32,005 bases of DNA, from positions 1-32,005 of the forward strand of contig CAMDSB010000010.1 of NCBI GenBank assembly GCA_945907105.1, written 5' to 3'. Shown piece by piece: positions 11,601 through 19,355 of this stretch; positions within the stretch are counted from its first letter, which is position 1; each line of letters opens with the position of its first letter. The DNA is from Rickettsia typhi. Lineage in GTDB: Bacteria; Pseudomonadota; Alphaproteobacteria; Rickettsiales; Rickettsiaceae. The position numbers and the translations under genes were made by a program. Under the pieces are notes generated by a model. The model made no database searches and had not been told where the DNA came from. It worked only from the letters and a program-made list of their open reading frames with translations.

Positions 11601-11854
11601 ATTTTATTTAGTTCTTTGGCTAATATATTTTTATTAAGCTTTGACCAAGCATCAAGAGCAGCAGTAATACGCTCCTTCATCTCTCCAGCTGCTGCATTTG
11701 TGAAGGTAAGGCAGAGTATTTTATCAAATACCTCACCTTTTAATAATAAACGCAGTACCCGATCAGTAAGTATTTTTGTTTTTCCAGTTCCAGCTGAAGC
11801 AGATACCCAGGTTGAGATTTCAGGGTTTGATGCTTTATTTTGTAATGAATTCAT
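8675..11854 (-). CDS. addA: Double-strand break repair helicase-nuclease AddA
   Basis: AddA is the UvrD-like helicase and nuclease subunit of AddAB, which resects DNA ends for RecA-dependent repair. Counting from the ATG at 11854 (1059 aa), the protein has Walker A in SASAGTGKT (18-26), LTFTNAAAGEMKERI, motif II VDEAQDTSNDQW, GDEKQSIFSFQGA, TLHGSKGLQAPIV and YVGMTRAEDHLVVCG. The C-terminal RecB-type nuclease has GRID (Asp987) and DYK (Asp1000, Lys1002). A longer frame begins with TTG at 11875, but this ATG fits the family start and leaves about 20 bases after the likely promoter at 11881-11909. addB, usually adjacent in alphaproteobacteria, is not in the window. Confidence 0.94.
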   Translation of the reverse strand: MNSLQNKASNPEISTWVSASAGTGKTKILTDRVLRLLLKGEVFDKILCLTFTNAAAGEMKERITAALDAWSKLNKNILAKELNKIIGREATTQEISLARSLYDSYLKAEDSINIQTIHSFCQKLLKKFPLEASVSPSFKIIDEIKVDYVLSQIKKHLMHQEDLAPITEYLSINFHELIIDEILSEIIAYKTHFLKSKISLDNFKNESIKLISDLQNSNNSYYDSIKQNPVVQNIVGFNATTKDLKEFFLTEQSKKKKRIVTQKIAKAGSNLYSDLETIQDQVYTLDQKEKTEKLKNHSKLLSLLGSKIIKKYEDYKSTKALLDYDDLIIYSRRLLNDSAAKEWVLYKLDGGIDHLLVDEAQDTSNDQWSIIEALIAEFYSGHESEKNNRTVFVVGDEKQSIFSFQGANIDSFSHMNQFLKKKMSDARRDFENVNLEISYRSAKEVLDVVYHVFNRVREQIPGTFSSTLNQLHAFRKDHTGSVELWPICRTENPTNEFWPIIKSEGNTTSSKVKLAQKISSYIKQKLASGKILAATKKAIAPPDFMILFRKRDEFTKEVISALQNDDVPVAGLDRITLRENLAVQDLLSIGKFVLNSQDDLNIATLLKSPIIGINEEFLYDISTKRGEHSIWDYIKLTSHSSEKHQILFEQLSIFPEIYQKTNVETFFQYLVDILGFREVFNMSCGPDSNDAIDELLYACQDYAAENNNSLQSFIFWIQSSDSSIKRDSSSSDKVKIMTLHGSKGLQAPIVILCDTTSLPTNNDHFIWDKDGNCLSAQSATDAPDYYSQLKQLERQKIYAEYLRLLYVGMTRAEDHLVVCGYEGGRSVAENCWFELVHKAMKDFAVEVDDGRLIYGTNSDHFNSIIDKSPDIQRIEYFYPRNKIFKKDLTKEPHVQYISTSLWEITPAQYGIVFHKILEDSVAAKEIATMSDHPLIGTLDKKSQKRIKKSIKLIAANIEFNRLIQNHTLTELSMGTLNEEKVKLGRIDLMIHLEEGIVIIDYKSDLNPAINLDNIPENYITQLLSYKEIVEKIYRDHKIYTKILWLESGDLMDVTTIISD

Positions 11855-11880
11855 ATCAATATAAAACTTATTCAATCTGA

Positions 11881-11909
11881 ATTATAGTCTATTTCAATAT
11901 TATCTGTAA
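11881..11909 (-). promoter_or_regulatory. Probable addA promoter
   Basis: On the minus strand TTACAG (11909-11904) is followed, after 17 bases, by a perfect TATAAT (11886-11881). Transcription would begin near 11875, about 20 bases before the chosen ATG at 11854. Seen by eye only. Confidence 0.5.
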
Positions 11910-11965
11910 GTCTTGTTGATAGAAATATTACTGTATAAATAATCTATTGAGGCATTAATAAACAT

Positions 11966-11995
11966 TTGATTTAAATAATAGCTTACTTCTACTAT
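11966..11995 (+). promoter_or_regulatory. Possible autotransporter promoter
   Basis: TTGATT (11966-11971) and TACTAT (11990-11995) are separated by 18 bases, about 40 bases upstream of the autotransporter ATG at 12035. In such AT-rich DNA chance matches are common, so this is tentative. Confidence 0.35.
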
Positions 11996-12034
11996 CATTA
12001 ATTGCTTCATGTAATTAATCTGAGTATTTACCTT

Positions 12035-14533
12035 ATGCCTAAATTTAAAGCACTAGCTGCGTTTGCTTCAATTCTTGCTATAAATCTATCGTTTTCTAGT
12101 ATTGCAGGTGAGTTAACAACTACTGGTACTCCAGCGAGTATTGCGGTGAATAATGGTTTGGTCGGGTTTCTCGATGGTGATAGCCTCAAACTAGGTGGTG
12201 CACATAATTTGCTCACTTCAGGAAATCATGTAATAAGTGCTATTGATATTAATGGTAATAATAGTAGAGTATTTACTATATCGCATGATATTACTTTAGG
12301 ATCTGTTGGTAATTCAGGTTTGGCAGGAAAATTTTTAACAATTTTATATGGCGGAGCGCAAACGATAACTTTATCAGGTACTGCGGGTTCAGGAACTAGT
12401 ACTATTGGACTAAATAATTACTCTGCCGTAGGTTTGGTAGACTTTAGTAATCAAGACGGGATACTGGCATTAGATGCTGCAGGTGTAAATTATACAAGTA
12501 ATTTCAAAAGCACTGGCGGTGATAATGGAGCAATAAGGATTCTACAAAACTCTACTTTATCAGGATTATTTGATGCTACACCAGGAACTAGAGTAGCATC
12601 TTTATTTGTTTTTAACGGTTCATCAGTATTAAATACTAATCTTAATCTATCAGGCAATGTTACGTTACAACAGGCGACGTTTACTATTAACCCCGGTTTT
12701 TCCATTAATGCAAATAATATATCATTTAATGGAGAAACCTTTGGTACTATTATATTTGGTAATAATACAACTTTAAATGCAGAAGTAATTACTCAAAATT
12801 TTGCAGCTAACATCGTTGAATTTCAAGGCGCCTCCAATATTTTAAAAAAAATAGATATTTTGGGTGGGGGCTCTAAGGTTATTTTTTCTTCAAATAATCC
12901 AACCCATAGATCATCATTAACAAATAATATATCAGCTGATAATATTGAAATTAGAGGTTCAAAAATTGGCATTGATGCCGAAGAAATAGCACTTTCGGGC
13001 CAAACTACAGCCGCTGATACAACTTTTGATCTTGGATTAAATACCCTTTTATTTGCTAGAAATAGTGCAACCATTACAGGCGCTCCTATTTTTAATACAA
13101 CTTTTGATGGTACAAAGGGCGGGCATCTTGCCGGAGAAGGCATAAATATTAACATGAGTGACGTTGGGGCAGTGACGATAAATCTTACAGATAATTCTCC
13201 TGTTCCCGGACCAGAAGGCAGACAATATACTCTTTTCGCTGAGTTAAGAGGTGTCCTGCAAGAGGGGGAAGTGGCAATACCGGGGAGTGTCGATCTTCCT
13301 GATAATGGAGGTGTTACACTTAATCCCCCAGCTAATCCACTCGTGCAATGGACATATTCTGATGGCATTTTGCGTCAGGTAATGGTTCCTAATGTTGATG
13401 AAGTCGTAATTAACGCAGCCCCATCTAACCAACCAAATGTCGTGGTAATTTTGAATTCTGCCGCACGAGAAGACTTGCTTAACGTCGTCAATCAATCTAG
13501 TAATGTTGCTCAGTTACTTGAAGCGTTGCAACCAGATGCTATCGCACTTGGAAGTGAGCCAGCAAATCAGGCAGCTGAAAATGCTTCTCAGATGATTTCT
13601 GGTACGACACGTGGAATTGATACACGGATCAATAGTGTGCAGACAGCAGATATAGGTTCTTCAGGTGTTTCTGCAGGTGATACTCAAACCCACGGCGCAT
13701 GGGTTACTCCTTTTTTCGGTGATATAAGGCAAAAACAACGCGGAACTTCTCCGGGATATGCGGCCAAATATTTTGGCACTATTTTAGGTTTTGATACTTT
13801 GCTGAAAGATGATTCAACGCTTGGATTTGCGTTAACCTTTATAAAAAACCTCGTTAATCATAAAGACTCAAATAATGGCGATAAAACCGTTATTCAAACT
13901 GCTGTATTGTCTTTATATGGACTAAAAAACCTAACTGATAATTGGTTTGTTCAGGGCGTTGCATCAATTGGCTCCAGTAAAATTGATGGTAGAGAAGTGA
14001 GATTTACTTTTCCAAACACTTCTACAGCAAGTGCAGACTATAACTCAATAAGTTATACTACTGAAATCACGGGAGGCTATTCCCACTTCTTGGCGGCTAA
14101 TACTATTCTTACCCCATTATTTGGAATAGAATACACCCGACTTAATAAAATAGAGTATACTGAGACAGGAGCTGGTGCGCAGAATTTAACAATAAATAGG
14201 AAGGTATTTAATAAAGCTGAACTAATTGCAGGAGCAAAATTTAATCATTCAATAGTGTTGGAAGATTTTACCTTTATTCCTGAAATTCATGGGTTCATTC
14301 GATATAATACAATAAACAAGGGAATAAAGTTGGCTGTTTCACTACCAGGGCAAAACGGAGCGCCACTAGCTCTCGTCCCAAAGACAGCTGTACAGACCAG
14401 GACTACATACCTTGTTGGTGCTGGATTTGATATTAAAAAATCTACATTCGAATATGGGCTTGCATATGATGCTCGCATTGCTGAAAAATATATTTCTCAT
14501 CAAGGAGTATTGAAGTTAAGGCTTGTATTTTAA
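12035..14533 (+). CDS. Autotransporter outer-membrane beta-barrel protein (Sca/OmpB-like)
   Basis: This 832-residue surface protein has three parts. A signal peptide (MPKFKALAAFASILAINL, with likely cleavage after SSIA) targets it to the Sec pathway. A Gly/Asn/Thr-rich passenger of about 530 residues has beta-helix-like repeats. A C-terminal barrel of about 280 residues starts near THGAWVTPFFGDI and ends in phenylalanine (LKLRLVF). The barrel strongly recalls the rickettsial OmpB/Sca barrel, with WVTPFFGDI near its start and EYGLAYDARI then SHQGVLKLRLVF at its end. The ATG at 12035 is preferred to the in-frame TTG at 12002 because it starts directly at the signal peptide. The passenger is much shorter than in OmpA/OmpB, so it is not assigned to a numbered Sca. 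It overlaps the convergent sixA gene by 4 bases. Confidence 0.88.
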   Translation: MPKFKALAAFASILAINLSFSSIAGELTTTGTPASIAVNNGLVGFLDGDSLKLGGAHNLLTSGNHVISAIDINGNNSRVFTISHDITLGSVGNSGLAGKFLTILYGGAQTITLSGTAGSGTSTIGLNNYSAVGLVDFSNQDGILALDAAGVNYTSNFKSTGGDNGAIRILQNSTLSGLFDATPGTRVASLFVFNGSSVLNTNLNLSGNVTLQQATFTINPGFSINANNISFNGETFGTIIFGNNTTLNAEVITQNFAANIVEFQGASNILKKIDILGGGSKVIFSSNNPTHRSSLTNNISADNIEIRGSKIGIDAEEIALSGQTTAADTTFDLGLNTLLFARNSATITGAPIFNTTFDGTKGGHLAGEGININMSDVGAVTINLTDNSPVPGPEGRQYTLFAELRGVLQEGEVAIPGSVDLPDNGGVTLNPPANPLVQWTYSDGILRQVMVPNVDEVVINAAPSNQPNVVVILNSAAREDLLNVVNQSSNVAQLLEALQPDAIALGSEPANQAAENASQMISGTTRGIDTRINSVQTADIGSSGVSAGDTQTHGAWVTPFFGDIRQKQRGTSPGYAAKYFGTILGFDTLLKDDSTLGFALTFIKNLVNHKDSNNGDKTVIQTAVLSLYGLKNLTDNWFVQGVASIGSSKIDGREVRFTFPNTSTASADYNSISYTTEITGGYSHFLAANTILTPLFGIEYTRLNKIEYTETGAGAQNLTINRKVFNKAELIAGAKFNHSIVLEDFTFIPEIHGFIRYNTINKGIKLAVSLPGQNGAPLALVPKTAVQTRTTYLVGAGFDIKKSTFEYGLAYDARIAEKYISHQGVLKLRLVF

Positions 14534-15027
14534 AGAGATGGGGTAAATATTTTGATAATGGTTCCCTTATGATTTTTAAGATTTTTCCAGCTATTAATGG
14601 TGGGAAAATCAATTACCACAACCTGTGCAGGCGGCATTGAGGAATGACTTAAGAATTCAAATTCTGGGGACTCATTATCAGCCAGTTGAAGGGATAGGTT
14701 ATATATTAAAGGATTGTGACCTATTACTAAAATGTTTTTATACCTATCATCTTGAGTGCAAAGTAGCCCTAATACATCTTCTTGATTGCCATCATAGAGC
14801 TCGGTGATTACTTCAATCTCCGATATTGTAACTTTTTCTTGAATAAGATCTGCTGTTTGCATGGTTCTTTTTACATATGAAACAAGCATTTTATCAATAT
14901 GTTCGGTATGTAAAAAACTAGCTACTTCCCGAGCTTCTGAATTCCCTTGTTCTGTAAGAATTCTCTCAAAGTCCGATTGTGTTGTTGATTGCTGGGTATG
15001 AGCATGGCGCATTAGAAATAGCTTCAT
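14530..15027 (-). CDS. sixA: SixA-like phosphohistidine phosphatase
   Basis: This 165-residue histidine phosphatase has the catalytic RHAHT at residues 7-11 and the second histidine in IGHNP. SixA-type proteins remove phosphate from phosphohistidines in relay or PTS proteins; the partner here is unknown. The ATG at 15027 is chosen because it gives the family N-terminus (MKLFLMRHAHT), has GAAGG about 7 bases upstream and lies 2 bases after the coq7 stop. A longer frame to 15066 would overlap coq7 by 37 bases. It is the last gene of the dsbB-coq7-sixA operon. Confidence 0.85.
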   Translation of the reverse strand: MKLFLMRHAHTQQSTTQSDFERILTEQGNSEAREVASFLHTEHIDKMLVSYVKRTMQTADLIQEKVTISEIEVITELYDGNQEDVLGLLCTQDDRYKNILVIGHNPLIYNLSLQLADNESPEFEFLSHSSMPPAQVVVIDFPTINSWKNLKNHKGTIIKIFTPSL

Positions 15028-15029
15028 AA

Positions 15030-15566
15030 TTATACCTTCTTTGATAGATAAATTGCCAGAGTGCACATTGTTCTTATTAGTTTTGATAAAATATTATGTA
15101 GAGCTGCTTTCTGACTATTATTCTCGATGGCAATTCCGATGTGCTGCGCTTCTTCTTGCTTAAATTTTCTAATTTTCATAAGTAAGTTGTTGTCAGTCCC
15201 ATTAGTTTCTAGATGCTCAATTTGCTCTTGATAATGCTTTACTATTACCTCTTCAATCGACTCTGTCATAAGCATAGAAGTTTTTACTCCAGCTATAGCA
15301 CTTAAAGCCCCAATCCCATAACCCAGGGCACTCCACAGAGGGAGCAATAAAGTTGGTTTTGATTTGCCATTCTTAATTTCATTTTCAAAATAATTTAAGT
15401 GTTCTAATTCCTGCTGAAGCATGTGCTGAATAACTCTTCTATTATCAGGGTTTTTAGTAAAAGCAATTTGCCCTTGATAAATACGCTGCGCACCGAATTC
15501 CCCTGCGTGATTTACCATTAAGATTTCTTTGATTTTATTTTCTTGATAAAAATATGGTTTAGGCAT
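15030..15566 (-). CDS. coq7: Demethoxyubiquinone hydroxylase Coq7
   Basis: Coq7 is the diiron monooxygenase that hydroxylates demethoxyubiquinone late in ubiquinone synthesis at the inner membrane. The 178-residue protein has the ferritin-like ligand pattern: E23 (in HAGEFGAQRIY), E53-x2-H56, E105 and E139-x2-H142. A hydrophobic stretch (LWSALGYGIGALSAIAG) fits membrane contact. Its ATG shares one base with the dsbB stop (TAATG), so the genes are coupled. The window also has ubiD, another ubiquinone step, in a separate unit. Confidence 0.95.
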   Translation of the reverse strand: MPKPYFYQENKIKEILMVNHAGEFGAQRIYQGQIAFTKNPDNRRVIQHMLQQELEHLNYFENEIKNGKSKPTLLLPLWSALGYGIGALSAIAGVKTSMLMTESIEEVIVKHYQEQIEHLETNGTDNNLLMKIRKFKQEEAQHIGIAIENNSQKAALHNILSKLIRTMCTLAIYLSKKV

Positions 15567-16042
15567 TAGCTATTTTTTGATTGATTTTTAAACATAGATA
15601 GCATTGTAAGTAAAACTATATTTAAAAGCAAATTCCATTCAGTCATTGATAAGCCAAAAATTACTAAAACTGGTTTATTACACAGTGCAATCTCCTTGCT
15701 ATATAGTAGTTCCTTAAAGTCTGCTACTGAAATATTTTTGCTAACAGAGACCAAAGGTTTGCAAAAACTAGAGAGTTCAAATATTCCTCGCTCAATACCA
15801 GTATGATAGAACGCTATAATTATGGCGATAATTATTACAGTAATATAGTGGGTGCGATAGCTATATTGGCCTGCATAGCCCATTAAGCCCAGCATAATAA
15901 AAATTAAATATGGAAATCTTTGGTAAAGGCATAAAGGGCATGGCGCAAGCAAAAAGATATATTCTGCTAAGTAAGCTGTGAGCAAGCTTATGACCGCGAC
16001 AGAGATCATGATTATGTGAATGTTTTTAAGATTTATTGACAT
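15566..16042 (-). CDS. dsbB: Disulfide bond formation protein B
   Basis: DsbB re-oxidises periplasmic DsbA and passes electrons to quinone. The 158-residue membrane protein has four hydrophobic helices. The first periplasmic loop holds the CPLC pair (C35, C38), and a second cysteine pair is at C94 and C121, the arrangement of DsbB enzymes. It is the first gene of an operon with coq7 (one-base overlap) and sixA; a quinone-reducing protein next to a quinone-synthesis gene is a sensible pairing. No DsbA is in the window. Confidence 0.9.
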   Translation of the reverse strand: MSINLKNIHIIMISVAVISLLTAYLAEYIFLLAPCPLCLYQRFPYLIFIMLGLMGYAGQYSYRTHYITVIIIAIIIAFYHTGIERGIFELSSFCKPLVSVSKNISVADFKELLYSKEIALCNKPVLVIFGLSMTEWNLLLNIVLLTMLSMFKNQSKNS

Positions 16043-16060
16043 AAACTGATTATAATAATA

Positions 16061-16088
16061 TTGTACGTGGATAACAATCTCTTATACT
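16061..16088 (+). promoter_or_regulatory. Probable lysyl-tRNA synthetase promoter
   Basis: TTGTAC (16061-16066) and TATACT (16083-16088) lie 16 bases apart in the divergent spacer between dsbB and lysK. The start would be near 16095, about 10 bases before the ATG at 16106. Confidence 0.5.
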
Positions 16089-16105
16089 AAACTCACAATA
16101 AAATT

Positions 16106-17680
16106 ATGACAATAAATTTCGATGATCTATCAAATTCCAGTGCTTGGCCATTTATAGAAGCAAAAAGAATTTATGACCATATAGGTGGTAAAACCCCTGC
16201 AAAAGGATATGTTCTTTTTGAAACTGGTTATGGTCCATCTGGTCTTCCCCATATTGGAACATTTGCTGAAGTGACTAGAACTACGATGGTTAGAGAAGCT
16301 TTTAAGCAAATATGCGATATTCCCACCAAGCTTATATGTTTCTCGGATGATATGGATGGACTTCGCAAGGTGCCTGGGAATATCCCCAATAGGGAAATGG
16401 TAGCTCAATATTTAGGCAAACCATTAACTGCAATTCCAGATCCATTTGGCGAGAAGGAAAGCTTCGGGCACTATATGAACGCAAAGTTGAGATCATTCTT
16501 AGATCGTTTTGGTTTTGATTATATTTTCTATAGCGCAACCGATTGCTATAAGGAGGGAATGTTTGATCACATGATGCTCAAAACTATAGATAAGTATGAT
16601 GAGATTATGAGATTAATGTTGCCAACTTTTAGGGAGGAGAGGCAAAAAACTTATTCGCCTTTTATGCCTGTTTGTCCAAAGACAGGTGCAATATTGCAAG
16701 TTCCAATTGAGAAAGTAGATAGAGAAAGAAAAACTGTATCCTATAGGGACGAATCAGGAGATCTTGTCGAAGTACTTGTTACTGGTGGTCATTGCAAATT
16801 ACAATGGAAACCAGATTTTGGTATGCGTTGGGCAGCTCTTGATGTTGATTATGAAATGTATGGCAAAGACCATATGCCAAATGCTAAGCTATATAGTGAA
16901 ATTTGTCGTATTTTGGGTGGCAAAGTGCCTATCCAGTTTTTTTATGAATTGTTCTTGGATGAAGATGGCAGTAAAATTTCTAAATCAAAAGGTAATAGCA
17001 TCAGTGTGGATGAGTGGATGCACTATGCTCCACTTGAGAGTATAAGTTTATTCATGTACCAATCCCCTGCCAGAGCAAAGCGTTTATATTTTGATGTGAT
17101 ACCAAAATGTGTGGATGAGTATTTAATCTTTAACAAAAAATATCATGAAGAAAAAGATATAAAGCAAAGGCTAACTAATCCAGTGTTTCATATTCATCAA
17201 GCTAATGTTCCTAAGATTGAAACATACGGCATAAATTTTAGTTTGCTGCTTAATTTAGCTTCAGTTTGCAATCCTGACGATAAGAAAGTGTTGTGGGGGT
17301 TTATTTCTAAATACGCGCCTAAAGCCACGCCAGAAACTGCGCCGTATCTTGATCATATGACAGGCTTTGCTGTTACTTATTATAACGAATTTGTCAAAAG
17401 TACCAAAAAATATCATAAACCCAATAGCAAGCAAAAAGAAGTGCTGGAGCAGATTGTTGAGATGTTATCAAGTTTGGATGAGGCAGAAACTGGCGAGGAG
17501 ATACAAAACAAAATTTATGCTATCGGTACTGAGTCTGGTGCAGAAAATTTGCGTGATTTCTTCAAAGAACTTTATGAAATCTTGCTCGGTCAAACCCAAG
17601 GCCCAAGGCTTGGATCGTTTTTCAAACTTTATGGTATCAAGGAGACTATTAAACTAATTGAGAGTAAGCTTTCCGTCTAA
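16106..17680 (+). CDS. lysK: Lysyl-tRNA synthetase, class I
   Basis: This 524-residue enzyme charges tRNA-Lys. It is the class I (archaeal-type) form, not the class II LysRS of most bacteria. The Rossmann HIGH-like motif is HIGT at 49-52 ([10 protein letters not shown]) and the KMSKS-like motif is KISKS at 290-294. Class I LysRS is characteristic of alphaproteobacteria including Rickettsia, as well as spirochaetes and archaea, so it supports the taxonomic reading. The gene is intact, and the MazG-like gene starts 27 bases after its stop, probably on the same message. Confidence 0.96.
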   Translation: MTINFDDLSNSSAWPFIEAKRIYDHIGGKTPAKGYVLFETGYGPSGLPHIGTFAEVTRTTMVREAFKQICDIPTKLICFSDDMDGLRKVPGNIPNREMVAQYLGKPLTAIPDPFGEKESFGHYMNAKLRSFLDRFGFDYIFYSATDCYKEGMFDHMMLKTIDKYDEIMRLMLPTFREERQKTYSPFMPVCPKTGAILQVPIEKVDRERKTVSYRDESGDLVEVLVTGGHCKLQWKPDFGMRWAALDVDYEMYGKDHMPNAKLYSEICRILGGKVPIQFFYELFLDEDGSKISKSKGNSISVDEWMHYAPLESISLFMYQSPARAKRLYFDVIPKCVDEYLIFNKKYHEEKDIKQRLTNPVFHIHQANVPKIETYGINFSLLLNLASVCNPDDKKVLWGFISKYAPKATPETAPYLDHMTGFAVTYYNEFVKSTKKYHKPNSKQKEVLEQIVEMLSSLDEAETGEEIQNKIYAIGTESGAENLRDFFKELYEILLGQTQGPRLGSFFKLYGIKETIKLIESKLSV

Positions 17681-17707
17681 TATTTGAACTTTAAAACCAC
17701 CACTGAA

Positions 17708-18106
17708 ATGAGAAAGTACCCATTCAATAAATTGATTCGTAGCAAAATACCAGCCAGAATGATAGAAGAAGGCGTGGTTATCAATGCTCAAAAGCTTGAG
17801 ATACAAGAATATATAGTTCAGTTAAAACAAAAAATTATTGAAGAAGCAATCGAGGTTTCCGAAACAAACTCACGAGAAGATCTAATAATAGAACTTGGTG
17901 ATGTTTTAGAGGTAATTTATGCGATTGCAGAATCTACGGCTATTTCACACGCTGAGATTGAGCAAGCAAGAATAGAAAAAAGAGAGATAAATGGATGTTT
18001 TGAGCCAGAGCATTATATCCACCATATACAAGTAGCTTCTGATAATCATAAGGTAATAGAGTATTTAGAAAATAAGAATAGGCCTTACAAATTTACTAAC
18101 TCTTAA
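17708..18106 (+). CDS. MazG-like house-cleaning NTP pyrophosphohydrolase (COG4997-like)
   Basis: This 132-residue all-alpha protein starts MRKYPFNKLIRSKIP, like the COG4997 group that opens with KLVRDKIP. It carries the metal-binding pattern of MazG-type enzymes: IIEEAIEV followed by LIIELGDVLEVIYAI (ExxE and ExxD). Such enzymes hydrolyse non-canonical nucleoside triphosphates. The ATG at 17708 is preferred to an in-frame TTG at 17684. No clear ribosome binding site is seen. A strong hairpin follows at 18171-18207. The exact substrate cannot be read from the sequence. Confidence 0.8.
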   Translation: MRKYPFNKLIRSKIPARMIEEGVVINAQKLEIQEYIVQLKQKIIEEAIEVSETNSREDLIIELGDVLEVIYAIAESTAISHAEIEQARIEKREINGCFEPEHYIHHIQVASDNHKVIEYLENKNRPYKFTNS

Positions 18107-18170
18107 TATGATTTTATATCTATTAAGAACTAGGGGGAGTTTAGGTATATATTATTTGTTTGGCATAATG

Positions 18171-18207
18171 TAAAGAAGCTGATAACAACATGCTATCAGC
18201 TTCTTTA
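18171..18207. terminator. Bidirectional terminator hairpin
   Basis: A perfect 14-bp inverted repeat pairs 18171-18184 with 18194-18207 around a 9-base loop. It lies between the convergent MazG-like gene and the UIM-like gene, and each arm ends in TTCTTTA in the direction of travel, so it can stop transcription from both sides. Confidence 0.75.
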
Positions 18208-18235
18208 GTTTACTGGTCGAAAGAATAAATATAAT

Positions 18236-18994
18236 CTATTCTGCACTATATATTTCATATAAAACAGCAGAATCTAATCCTAATAAGTCTAAATGTTGAT
18301 TTAAAAAATCCTCTACATTATTAATGGACACATCAAGAATTGCAGATAATTCGTCAGAATTTAATTCATGCCCTTGAGCCTGTTCTGCGTCATCCATTGC
18401 TTTATTATGGACTATTGAAAGAAGTTGAGCTTCTGCTAATTTAAATTGTTCTTGTCGAGCTTGTTTTTTATTATTAGCCTCAATTTTATTTAATCTTAAT
18501 GCTTCAGCCAACTCATTTTCTTCTTGTTGTTCTTGAGCACTAAGTTTGCTAAGCTTAATAGCTTGTGCAAGTTCATCTGCTTCACTTGCTTTAACTTTAC
18601 TTACTTTTACTGGCCTTGCAAGATCTGCATCAAATTTAAAATGTTTCGCAAGATTTAACCCAAAAAGTCCATCCATCATTTCCATTCCGCCTAAATCTTT
18701 AATAGGACAAACAGTCCCATCTTTTACAGGTCCAGCTAGCCCATAATCCTTCAATGCGTTATAACTAACAGATAAACCATTTTTTATATCATTACAAAAT
18801 ATTTGTGCATCTTCATCAGCGCCCCTTTGCTCATGATTTAAATTGCTTTTACCAATATTGCCAAACATAGCTGCAACGCCAACTAATGCCTGAAGTGCAT
18901 TCGAGCCAAGCATAACTGCTCCCTTAGTATTCTTCGCAATACTATTAATATTATTAATACTTATCTGCATTAACAAAATAAACTTGAGTTCCAT
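18236..18994 (-). CDS. Putative effector with tandem ubiquitin-interacting-motif-like repeats
   Basis: I do not recognise this 252-residue protein as a known family. Residues 137-193 hold three segments fitting the UIM rule (acidic block, then L-x-x-A-x-x-L-S): SEADELAQAIKLS (137-149), QEENELAEALRLN (157-169, Ser replaced by Asn) and QFKLAEAQLLS (183-193, weak acidic block). The first two are exactly 20 residues apart. A weaker fourth candidate, SDELSAILDVS, is at 213-223, though that part could also be a helix-turn-helix. The N-terminal third is mildly hydrophobic with no clear signal peptide. UIMs bind eukaryotic ubiquitin, so a host-directed role is inferred. The ATG is supported by TAGGA about 8 bases upstream. 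The neighbours are unrelated, and the gene is monocistronic. Confidence 0.6.
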   Translation of the reverse strand: MELKFILLMQISINNINSIAKNTKGAVMLGSNALQALVGVAAMFGNIGKSNLNHEQRGADEDAQIFCNDIKNGLSVSYNALKDYGLAGPVKDGTVCPIKDLGGMEMMDGLFGLNLAKHFKFDADLARPVKVSKVKASEADELAQAIKLSKLSAQEQQEENELAEALRLNKIEANNKKQARQEQFKLAEAQLLSIVHNKAMDDAEQAQGHELNSDELSAILDVSINNVEDFLNQHLDLLGLDSAVLYEIYSAE

Positions 18995-19055
18995 GTTTTA
19001 TTCCTACTATGTTCATAATGATACCTAAATTTAAATTAATTAATTCGTATTTACT

Positions 19056-19126
19056 ATGTTAACAATAATTAAAATTAAAGTCAAGCATAAAGTTAACTAA
19101 TATTAATTTTCATTGCTAATGTTAAC
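19056..19126 (-). promoter_or_regulatory. Promoter with three GTTAAC boxes upstream of the UIM-like gene
   Basis: On the minus strand TTGACT (19084-19079) and TAACAT (19061-19056) are 17 bases apart, a plausible promoter about 60 bases before the ATG at 18994. The palindrome GTTAAC occurs at 19058-19063 (over the -10), 19092-19097 and 19121-19126, with centres 34 and 29 bases apart. This looks like an operator set, but the DNA is very AT-rich. Confidence 0.35.
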
Positions 19127-19199
19127 GTTTATTTAAACTTTAATATTTATAATTGACTGAATTTAATTTGGGGAGAGCTGTTCTAGTAATTAGTTAGAC

Positions 19200-19355
19200 T
19201 TACTGAGAAAATTTAATCAACAGTTTTATGGGATAGGTCAGCAATAACACAGAGCCTAACCCCCCAGACCAAAGAATAATAAACCACAACCATTGCCTTA
19301 GCTTAGGAGAGGCTTTGAGATATGAGATTATTGATTGTTTAATACATAGGATCAT
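19200..19355 (-). CDS. Small membrane protein of the bd oxidase operon (DUF2474/CydX-like)
   Basis: This 51-residue single-helix protein begins inside the end of cydB (17-base overlap). The ATG at 19355 has GAGGG about 10 bases upstream. The core LRQWLWFIILWSGGLG, then a hydrophobic stretch and IKLLIKF, resembles DUF2474 proteins, which are encoded after cyanide-insensitive-type cydAB genes. Small subunits of this type (CydX and relatives) stabilise the oxidase. A longer frame starts at 19403, but that part is translated over cydB and adds nothing recognisable. It is the last gene of the dps-cydA-cydB run. Confidence 0.6.
   Translation of the reverse strand: MILCIKQSIISYLKASPKLRQWLWFIILWSGGLGSVLLLTYPIKLLIKFSQ

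Noticed and set aside
16069..16078. GGATAACAAT, identical to part of the lac operator
   Set aside because: Only a half match with no symmetrical partner and no LacI-type gene nearby; it falls in the spacer between the -35 and -10 by chance.
18373..18590. UIM-like repeats explained purely as a charged coiled coil
   Set aside because: The Ala and Ser positions recur at UIM spacing with acidic blocks before them; a plain coiled coil would not require this. The coiled coil stays as the main alternative.
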